Below, one piece after another: positions 5,883 to 11,750 of a stretch of DNA of 11,750 bases. How positions within the stretch are numbered: position 1 is the stretch's first letter; each line of letters opens with the position of its first letter. Source of the stretch: JBFLVQ01 sp040758525 (GTDB taxonomy: Bacteria > Acidobacteriota > Blastocatellia > Chloracidobacteriales > JADJPF01); assembly GCA_040758525.1 (NCBI GenBank), contig JBFLVQ010000264.1, forward strand, positions 1 through 11,750, read 5' to 3'. The notes beneath the pieces were generated by a model. That model saw only the letters and a program-made list of their open reading frames with translations. It was not told where the DNA came from and did not search any database. The position numbers and the translations under genes are program-made.

Positions 5883-8429
5883 CTAATCTGCCGCAGTAGA
5901 GACCTGCTGGGATATTTCAAACCGCTCAACATTGAGTGAGAGTCGTCGCCCTAATTCAAGAGCCGCCTTACGCCAACCCACCGTAGCATCACCTGCCTCC
6001 GTAGCAGCTATAACCTCAGGTGTTGAGAAACGTTCATTAAGAAAAGCAAAGTAGATATCTTGTGCTCGCCGCAACTGTAGGTTAATGCGCAGACGAGCCG
6101 CCAGGATAAGGAAGCGTGCTACTTCATTAAAGGCATCGGCGATAAGGTTACTATTAGGTATCAAGGTGATGGTAAGTAGTAGATCATTAAGTGTGGTACT
6201 TAGTATTTCCGCAGCATGGCTATAATTGAGACGATAGCCATACTCTTCTGCTTCATCAATGATCTCCATTATCTCTTTATAACATTCTGGATCAAACAGA
6301 TCAGTGAGCTGATCGATTTGATGATTCAAGCGTTCGCTTAAAGTATATTCTGCGGCAATACGGTACTCTGCTGGCACTGGCAAACCATCTGCTTTTAGCG
6401 CCATCATTATACGCATATTCTCCTGATAGATATGTTCATAGGTCTGTGAGAAACGTTTTAACAGATCATCAGAGACACGCCGTAGAATATCACGCCGCTT
6501 TTCAATAAAGAGGTCTTTGAAAGTATAACAGTAGGGTCCGAAATGATCGTCTAAGGTACGTATTACTTCCATTAATGATTGATCTGGGAAACGCTCGAAG
6601 ATATCTGCCTTGATCTGGCGATAATGCGCCTGTCCTGGGAATGCCCTGACAGCACAGTAGAAATCCCGTCCACCTGCATGTAAGAGACCGAAAGCAAAGT
6701 CGCGTGTCTCGGTTGTTATGATCGATTTGAGCTTTAGTCGGCCCACGGCTAGCGTCAGTCGGCCTAATTGTTGACGTTCATAATCGAGACGATCGGCATT
6801 AAAACAGAACAGACGTGTCAGCTTAGGCAACTCTTCAAACAGTGAGCTTACGGCATAATGATTTGCGATTCGCTCTAGTCGCACTACCGATGGCCTTACC
6901 AGTTGGCGATAGACACCTGCACCTGTACCATATCCAGGAATATTGCTGGGGGCACGTTCCAACTGATGTAGGAATTTACCTTCCCAATCCTCATCAACAA
7001 ACTCCTCAGCAAGTTGAATGGCGCGTGCTGCATAACGTAATACTTGTATTGTTTCAATACCAGAGATCTCAGAAAAGAACCAAGCGCAAGAGGTATACAT
7101 CAGCATTGCATAGCGTTGTATCTCCAGCAGGAGGATTGCCCGCATACGATCTTCATTGTCGAGTTCGTGTTGCTGTTGCCGCTCGAAGAAAGCGTTTATG
7201 TTCTCTGGCGTGCGATCCAGAATAACATTGATGTAGTCGTTACGCGCTGCCCAAGGATCTCGCAAGTATTCAGCAGCCTCTTGCTCATAGAGAGTTGTTA
7301 GTCGATCACGTAACCAATCCAACGCTTCCCGTAGCGGGCGGCGCCAATGTTGTCGCCAACCCTGTGCTCCCCCAGTATGACAGCCGCAATCATCTGTCCA
7401 ACGACTTACTCCATGCACACAACTCCAAGCGCTTACTGGTTTGAGTTCGACCTCCCAGGTGGGTGGGTTGACTTCAAGGAACTCACCATAATTGGTAAGT
7501 ACAAAGCCACGCTTGGATGCCTCGTGCATTACTGCATAAGCCAGTGCCATCTCACCAAGTGGTTTGTGATGACCATAGGTTTCACCATCTGTAGCAGCGC
7601 TAATAAGCTGTGTGTGCTCGCGCTGAGATGAGATCGCTAGCTGGAAGCGCTCTACCAGTCGCTTGGCATCGTGTAATAGATTATCAAAGCCTATTGAGCG
7701 CGAGATTGGACCATCATAGAAGAATATATCGAGCGAGCGAGCTGAACCATCGGTCAGGAAGCAGCGGTAAGGCCGTGTAGGATCAATTTGACCACCACTC
7801 ACATCAATCCAATGGCTACTCCCTATAGGACGACAACGTGCTGCTTGAGTTGGACAAAGAATGATGTACTTGATTCCATGTTCTATTAGGACTTCTAGCG
7901 TGGCAGCATCCACCGCCGTCTCTGCCAGCCAGATCGATTCTGCCTCACGACCAAATCGGTAGCGGAAGTCGGCCAATCCCCAACGTACTTGGGTAATTTT
8001 GTCGCGGCGATTAGCAAGTGGCAAGATCATATGATTGTAGACTTGTGCAATCGCATTACCATGCCCGGAACGCTCTGCACAACTCTGTCGATCTGCTTCT
8101 AGTATACGTTGATAGGTATGTGGGGCCTTCTGTTCCAGCCAACTCATCAATGTTGGGCCTACATTGAAGCTGATGTACCGGTAGTTATTAACAATATCTA
8201 GCACACGTGCTTGGCTATCGTTAATACGTGCCCAACCATTAGGGGTAAAGCACTCGTGGGCAATGCGATCATTCCAATCATGAAAGGGCGCGGCGCTATC
8301 TTGGCGCTCTATCTCTTCAATCCAAGGATTTTCACGGGGTGGCTGATAAAAGTGGCAGTGTATTGTTAAATATACATTCATAATAGAATTTGTTGCGGCG
8401 ATTGTTGCAACAATCGCCGCCTGTTTCAT
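5883..8429 (-). CDS. Glycoside hydrolase family 57-type protein with C-terminal DUF3536 domain
   Basis: 848 aa from the ATG at 8429. The GH57 N-terminal domain (about 18-350) opens with VYLTIHCHFYQPPRENPW. It has WLAETAVD with candidate nucleophile Glu170 and SAATDGETYGHH with candidate acid Asp281. The motif CHTGGAQGWRQHWRRPLREA (350-369) leads into the helical DUF3536 region (to about 830). GH57 enzymes are alpha-amylases, amylopullulanases and branching enzymes acting on alpha-1,4/1,6 glucans. The DUF3536 subgroup has no specificity I can name. There is no signal peptide, so it should act in the cytoplasm on storage glucan. It is the last gene of the operon: its start overlaps the TreT-like stop by 1 nt (TAATG). 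The start is debatable. Family homology begins at Met17 (8381), which has no Shine-Dalgarno, while Met1 has GAGG only 2 nt away but is well placed for translational coupling. Residues 4-12 are encoded by the 26-bp palindrome. Confidence 0.92.
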   Translation of the reverse strand: MKQAAIVATIAATNSIMNVYLTIHCHFYQPPRENPWIEEIERQDSAAPFHDWNDRIAHECFTPNGWARINDSQARVLDIVNNYRYISFNVGPTLMSWLEQKAPHTYQRILEADRQSCAERSGHGNAIAQVYNHMILPLANRRDKITQVRWGLADFRYRFGREAESIWLAETAVDAATLEVLIEHGIKYIILCPTQAARCRPIGSSHWIDVSGGQIDPTRPYRCFLTDGSARSLDIFFYDGPISRSIGFDNLLHDAKRLVERFQLAISSQREHTQLISAATDGETYGHHKPLGEMALAYAVMHEASKRGFVLTNYGEFLEVNPPTWEVELKPVSAWSCVHGVSRWTDDCGCHTGGAQGWRQHWRRPLREALDWLRDRLTTLYEQEAAEYLRDPWAARNDYINVILDRTPENINAFFERQQQHELDNEDRMRAILLLEIQRYAMLMYTSCAWFFSEISGIETIQVLRYAARAIQLAEEFVDEDWEGKFLHQLERAPSNIPGYGTGAGVYRQLVRPSVVRLERIANHYAVSSLFEELPKLTRLFCFNADRLDYERQQLGRLTLAVGRLKLKSIITTETRDFAFGLLHAGGRDFYCAVRAFPGQAHYRQIKADIFERFPDQSLMEVIRTLDDHFGPYCYTFKDLFIEKRRDILRRVSDDLLKRFSQTYEHIYQENMRIMMALKADGLPVPAEYRIAAEYTLSERLNHQIDQLTDLFDPECYKEIMEIIDEAEEYGYRLNYSHAAEILSTTLNDLLLTITLIPNSNLIADAFNEVARFLILAARLRINLQLRRAQDIYFAFLNERFSTPEVIAATEAGDATVGWRKAALELGRRLSLNVERFEISQQVSTAAD
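8395..8420. repeat. Perfect 26-bp palindrome at the TreT/GH57 junction
   Basis: GCGGCGATTGTTG (8395-8407) is followed without spacer by its exact complement (8408-8420). In the operon mRNA this folds into a stem of 11 bp with a 4-nt loop, beginning 6 nt after the first GH57 start codon. It lies between the two possible GH57 starts (8429 and 8381). It could act as an mRNA stabiliser, a translational brake relieved by upstream ribosomes, or a protein-binding site. It is not a terminator, since no T-tract follows. Confidence 0.8.
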
Positions 8430-9685
8430 TACCTCAGATAGACTATATCCTGATCGGGATTGATCACTGCAAGCATCACCATAAGATAATCCCTGATATG
8501 GCGTGTAAGCAAGAAATTATGTTTGACGTGCTCCTGTCCTATCTTACCCATTTGCGTAATCACTTCTGGATGGCTGAGCAAGTACTTGATACGGAAAGCA
8601 GCTCCTTCCGAGGAATGAACTAGATAACCGTTGGTACCATCTATGATCTGCAGTGGTATACCGCCCACGGCGCCGCCAATTACTGGCTTACCCTTCCATA
8701 AACCTTCGGTAACAGTAAGGCCAAAACCCTCTTTAGTCGATTTTTGCAGTATGATTGTCGATCCACGCTGTAGCGCGTTGATCTCCAAATCAGAGTAGGC
8801 AGGCAAGAGTAGAATGTGTATATCAGGATCACCTGTAGATGCCTCCTGCACAGCAGCAAGCACTTGTGCGCCTTCTGGATCGTCGGTGGCGCCGCCACCT
8901 GCCAGTACTAGTTGGCAATCGTAACTACGCTTGACCATCTTATAGGCATTAATGACACCCAGTGGATCCTTAAACCAATCATAGCGCGAGATCTGTGTAA
9001 GAACAGGGCGAGTTGGATCTATGTTGTATTTCTCCAGCACTCTCCTTACTGCCTCGTCAGGCAATGGACGGTTCTTATCACTGAGCGGATCTATTGAAGG
9101 TGCGATAATAAACTGTGGTAAAGGTAGTTCGCGGGCAAAGGCAGGCACAGAAAAGATTGCTGCTGTATAACGGCAGACATACTGTAGTAAGAAACGCCAT
9201 ACCGATTCATTGGGCCGGGCAATATCTATATGACAACGCCATACTGGGCGATGTTTGGCGATATCCATATAGTCTATTAGCGCGGCTGGCTGTGGATCAT
9301 GTATAAACACTACATCCCCGTAAAGCGCCACCTTTGTGGCATTCTCGCGATTGGTATCTAGGTAAGCCTGATAGGAACTATTGGTAAGGCTCATCTCCAT
9401 ACCCTGTAGCGCATTATGAAAAGATTTGGTGACATGAAAGAAGTCCGGATTGCCCTCTATCACGTCCCAGCCTACTTCTAAACCTAGCTCGCTGGTGAGC
9501 GGCACCATACGCTGTAGTATCTCTGCCACACCGCCGCCCACACGTGTTGAGTTGATATGCTGTAGATGCCTACCACGTAATGGTTCACTAAGTTGGTAAA
9601 GCTCGTCGATTACTTTATCGCCCACTACTGTGCGATAATCGTCCAACGTGTTTGCCGCGATGCGCTCGACTTGTGGTACACTCAT
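8429..9685 (-). CDS. treT: TreT-like trehalose synthase (GT4 glycosyltransferase)
   Basis: 418 aa, normal for TreT. TreT joins a nucleotide-activated glucose (ADP- or UDP-glucose) directly to glucose to make trehalose in the cytoplasm. The GT-B fold is clear. The N-terminal domain has HINSTRVGGGVAEIL (43-57), a TreT hallmark, then FIHDPQPAALI (127-137) and WRCHIDIARPNESVW (149-163). The C-terminal domain has SRYDWFKDP with Arg234 and Lys239 for the donor phosphates, LVLAGGG (259-265), and the E-x7-E motif EGFGLTVTE (Glu319, Glu327). The ATG follows a perfect AGGAGG with 5-nt spacing, and that site overlaps the stop codon of the upstream gene, so translation is probably coupled. Other retaining GT4 activities, such as sucrose- or glucan-type transfer, remain possible, but the N-terminal motif favours trehalose. 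The symbol rests on motif recognition only. Confidence 0.85.
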   Translation of the reverse strand: MSVPQVERIAANTLDDYRTVVGDKVIDELYQLSEPLRGRHLQHINSTRVGGGVAEILQRMVPLTSELGLEVGWDVIEGNPDFFHVTKSFHNALQGMEMSLTNSSYQAYLDTNRENATKVALYGDVVFIHDPQPAALIDYMDIAKHRPVWRCHIDIARPNESVWRFLLQYVCRYTAAIFSVPAFARELPLPQFIIAPSIDPLSDKNRPLPDEAVRRVLEKYNIDPTRPVLTQISRYDWFKDPLGVINAYKMVKRSYDCQLVLAGGGATDDPEGAQVLAAVQEASTGDPDIHILLLPAYSDLEINALQRGSTIILQKSTKEGFGLTVTEGLWKGKPVIGGAVGGIPLQIIDGTNGYLVHSSEGAAFRIKYLLSHPEVITQMGKIGQEHVKHNFLLTRHIRDYLMVMLAVINPDQDIVYLR

Positions 9686-9694
9686 TTTTGCCTC

Positions 9695-10378
9695 CTAACT
9701 TGCGCTTAAATGGGTATCAAGGAGTTTTAGCAGACGACGGCGATTGCCTTCCAGAGTGGTTAAATAAGGATCGAAAGAGTCTACCTGAACGGCTAGTTCC
9801 TCTTTGTCGATCGCTTTTAGCCAATTGGTAAAATCATTAGCGCCACGACGCAGGCGTATTTTTGCTTCTACCAGATGGTGGTAGATCGAACTGACCTCCA
9901 CCTTGCCGAGCAGATCACGAAATTCGCGTAGATTGTTGGCGCGCAGGCCACACTCCAGTACTACGCTACGCATACGGCAGAAGACAAATTCTCGCCCATC
10001 CGGTACATTCCGACTGATTGGTTCAGCCAATAGGCGCTGGCTAACAAGTGAGACTATCTCACGTCTGATTAACTCCAGATCCTGATAGCGGAATACCTCT
10101 AGGTTCGCTAGTCTCTCTGCAAGCACATTATCTCCTACTACTTTTGCCATCCAGTAAGCAAAATCATTAGGGTATTCTAGCTGTGTAGCAGGACTGATCA
10201 GCATAGGCTGGTGCAAGTGAAAATATATTGAGGATCGGTCTACTACTGAGACCGACTTAAGGAACTCATCAAGGTTACGCGCCTTGAGTCCGATTACTTC
10301 TACAAGAAAGTTGGTCTTTTTGAAAGTAAACGGTTTGTGGTTTGACTTAATCTCTTGTGCCGAGTCGATTGGTTGCAT
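9695..10378 (-). CDS. DUF5752-type protein built of two repeated units
   Basis: 227 aa from the ATG at 10378, first gene of the operon. The frame extends upstream to an ATG at 10513, but that start has GGA directly abutting it, whereas 10378 has GGGGAG 7 nt upstream and the N-terminal extension lacks family-like sequence. Two homologous halves are visible: residues about 24-115 (GLKARNLDEFLKSV, SSIYFHLHQPML, YPNDFAYWMAKVV, LAERLANLEVF) and about 133-224 (GLRANNLREFRDLL, SSIYHHLVEAKI, GANDFTNWLKAI, LAVQVDSFDPY). The SSIY-HL and NDF-W elements are shared. From memory this is DUF5752, which has no known function and is found next to GH57 and GT4 genes. There is no signal peptide or membrane segment. 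A role in the glucan/trehalose module, for example regulatory or sugar sensing, is inference from its position 9 bp before the TreT-like gene. Confidence 0.8.
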   Translation of the reverse strand: MQPIDSAQEIKSNHKPFTFKKTNFLVEVIGLKARNLDEFLKSVSVVDRSSIYFHLHQPMLISPATQLEYPNDFAYWMAKVVGDNVLAERLANLEVFRYQDLELIRREIVSLVSQRLLAEPISRNVPDGREFVFCRMRSVVLECGLRANNLREFRDLLGKVEVSSIYHHLVEAKIRLRRGANDFTNWLKAIDKEELAVQVDSFDPYLTTLEGNRRRLLKLLDTHLSAS

Positions 10379-10557
10379 TGTATTTCTCCCCTTAAGAGAA
10401 TTCGGTCCCCTCTGCCAACACGTCTTCTTACCAATAAGCCGAAGTTGACAAATAAACTTTATAGGCGCCGAATTGCGACCGATTGTCACTTCTTTAGGAT
10501 GCTCGATCGACATTCCTTTGTTTGCTTCGGCACTACCAGGGTAGCTATCTCTTAAAC

Positions 10558-10588
10558 TGACGATAATAGTGATATGGTATTATTGTCA
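10558..10588 (+). promoter_or_regulatory. Near-perfect 11-bp inverted repeat with extended -10, upstream of the TPR gene
   Basis: TGACGATAATA (10558-10568) and TATTATTGTCA (10578-10588) match as an inverted repeat with one mismatch around a 9-bp spacer. The right arm overlaps an extended -10-like TGGTATTAT (10575-10583). A start near 10590 would follow. A repressor bound here would block the promoter. If the promoter is real, the mRNA begins at the AGGAG (10588-10592), which favours initiation at the second ATG (10640). The rest of the 10379-10600 gap shows a lone TTGACA at 10445 without a matching -10 and no clear promoter for the minus-strand operon. Confidence 0.4.
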
Positions 10589-10600
10589 GGAGTTAATGTG

Positions 10601-11750
10601 ATGACCCTTAATTACCCGTCCAATTCTTGTGAGGGAATTATGTTTCGATCGCTATGTTGGGTAGCCTTACTAGTCTGGTTGTTGCCGTTTACTGCGGCCC
10701 CCTATGCCTATGCCCAAGATGAACCCCCTTCTGGGTTGGAACAACTTTTCCAACAGCAACGTCTGCTGGCCACACGATTCTGGCAACGAGGTGATTTTAC
10801 TGCCACCGTACAAGCGCTTGAGCGGGCTTTAGAGTTGCAACCAGAATGGAGTGAAGGATGGCGACAATTGGCGGTTGCCCGTAAGGCGATTGGCCAGCGT
10901 ATATCAGCGCGCAAAGCCTTGGTGCGTGCATTGGAGTTGGATCCTACCGATTCGGCAGCACACTACTCGCTTGGCGTGTTACTACGAGAGGATGGCGATC
11001 TGGAAGCAGCGCTGGCCTCTTTCCGTGCTGCTGCTAAGTTCGATGTCAAAGATGCTTTTGCGCGTGCACAGATCGGTCTGTTATTAGAGAAGAAAGGTGA
11101 TCTAGACAAATCGATCTTGATGTTTCGTAGAGCGCTTGAACTCGATCCAAGTTGTGGGGTGACAGAAAATCTCTCCCTTACCTTACGTGCTAAGGCAGCC
11201 CTGGAACGCACCGTAGAAGCACGGTTAAGACAGCTCTCGCCTTACTATAGTAGTGAAGATGCTATGAGCAGTTTTGAACTTAGCGTGCTATCAAAAGATA
11301 CTGGTGATGATGCCAGCCTACTTGTTTATCAGAACCGTTTGATAATCAATCCTAGTGATAGTTATGCTCATTATGCAACAGGACTTTTGCAGCGTGCGCG
11401 TGGCGACCTGAACAGCGCAATCAGATCTTTTCGTGAGGCATTGCGGCTGGATCCTTCTAATATTGATCTATTCAACACGATTGGTCTTACCCTAGAGAAG
11501 AAGGGGGATCTGGACGGTGCGCTACTAGAATTTAAAACTGCTCTTGAGATCGATCCCGATGATCACAAAGCGCGCGTCAATATTGCTAATCTACTACGCC
11601 AGCGACGTGATTATAGTGGCGCGATCCGTGAACTGCGTATTGTGCTAAAAGCCGATCCTACCAATATGCTGGCACATCAGAACCTGGCTCGTACACTAGC
11701 TAGTAATGGCGATATTAATGCTGCGCTGGCAGAGACTCAAGCGGTTCTCA
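10601..11750 (+). CDS. Exported tetratricopeptide-repeat protein, 3' end beyond the window
   Basis: At least 383 aa, open to the right edge. The start could be GTG 10598 or ATG 10601 (AGGAG at 10588-10592) or ATG 10640 (GAGG 5 nt upstream). I give 10601 for its stronger site, but 10640 makes a more typical signal peptide (MFRSLCWVALLVWLLPF...AYA|QD). After cleavage at about residue 38 the mature part has 34-residue TPR units in one phase: about 52, 86, 120, 154, 188, 222, 256, 290, 324 and 358. Most show the G-D/Y and ALELDP signature (LLREDGDLEAALASFRAA, LEKKGDLDGALLEFKTALEIDP). The units at 188-255 are degenerate but keep the length. The protein should be periplasmic and serve as a binding scaffold; no catalytic domain is visible in the part present. 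It diverges from the DUF5752/treT/GH57 operon. Confidence 0.88.
   Translation, partial: MTLNYPSNSCEGIMFRSLCWVALLVWLLPFTAAPYAYAQDEPPSGLEQLFQQQRLLATRFWQRGDFTATVQALERALELQPEWSEGWRQLAVARKAIGQRISARKALVRALELDPTDSAAHYSLGVLLREDGDLEAALASFRAAAKFDVKDAFARAQIGLLLEKKGDLDKSILMFRRALELDPSCGVTENLSLTLRAKAALERTVEARLRQLSPYYSSEDAMSSFELSVLSKDTGDDASLLVYQNRLIINPSDSYAHYATGLLQRARGDLNSAIRSFREALRLDPSNIDLFNTIGLTLEKKGDLDGALLEFKTALEIDPDDHKARVNIANLLRQRRDYSGAIRELRIVLKADPTNMLAHQNLARTLASNGDINAALAETQAVL

Noticed and set aside
6842..7225. Long open frames on the plus strand opposite the GH57 and TreT-like genes (e.g. also 7347-7631 and 8390-8623)
   Set aside because: They are antisense shadows of strongly conserved genes and have no motifs or ribosome sites.
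10445..10450. Perfect TTGACA on the plus strand between the operon and the TPR gene
   Set aside because: The sequence 17 bp downstream (CCGAAT) is not a -10, so it is not a promoter on its own.
10379..10513. N-terminal extension of the DUF5752-type protein to the ATG at 10513
   Set aside because: GGA abuts that ATG directly, while ATG 10378 has GGGGAG at good spacing; the extra 45 residues do not resemble the repeated unit.

Overview
The window reads as an ordinary chromosomal stretch of a diderm (Gram-negative type) bacterium with moderate G+C. Evidence for an outer envelope is a periplasmic Slt70-type lytic transglycosylase, a lipobox lipoprotein and several Sec signal peptides. The gene set (TPR-rich transglycosylase, secreted alpha/beta hydrolase with an N-terminal beta domain, DinB-fold protein, DUF3536-type GH57 enzyme, TreT-like glycosyltransferase, DUF5752-type protein) fits Acidobacteriota or a similar environmental phylum. 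That taxon is inference from family content and is not proven here. I see no mobile elements, CRISPR arrays, tRNA or rRNA.

Left part (1-3360), minus strand: a GC-rich hairpin at 97-118, then the lytic transglycosylase (184-2433), then upstream of it a small lipoprotein gene (2617-3351). The lipoprotein gene has a perfect extended -10 promoter placed so close to its start codon that its mRNA may be leaderless.

Centre (3352-5877), plus strand: a 333-bp divergent intergenic region leads into a secreted alpha/beta hydrolase (3685-5160). After it comes a 162-bp gap holding a perfect 13-bp inverted repeat with an extended -10 promoter in its loop. Next is a DinB-fold gene with a GTG start (5323-5877), which converges on the GH57 gene with only 5 bp between the stop codons.

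Right-centre (5883-10378), minus strand: a tight three-gene operon transcribed DUF5752-type protein > TreT-like trehalose synthase > GH57/DUF3536. The gaps are 9 bp and then a 1-bp overlap (TAATG). It looks like a cytoplasmic alpha-glucan/trehalose module. The TreT/GH57 junction carries a perfect 26-bp palindrome just inside the GH57 reading frame, which would put a strong hairpin at that cistron's translation start. The DUF5752-type protein consists of two copies of one ~90-residue unit.

Right edge (10601-11750), plus strand: an exported TPR protein that runs off the window, with a continuous 34-residue periodicity. Its promoter region contains an 11-bp near-perfect inverted repeat. The most unusual signals are the three inverted repeats placed at promoters or at a cistron junction; none of the genes is itself exotic.
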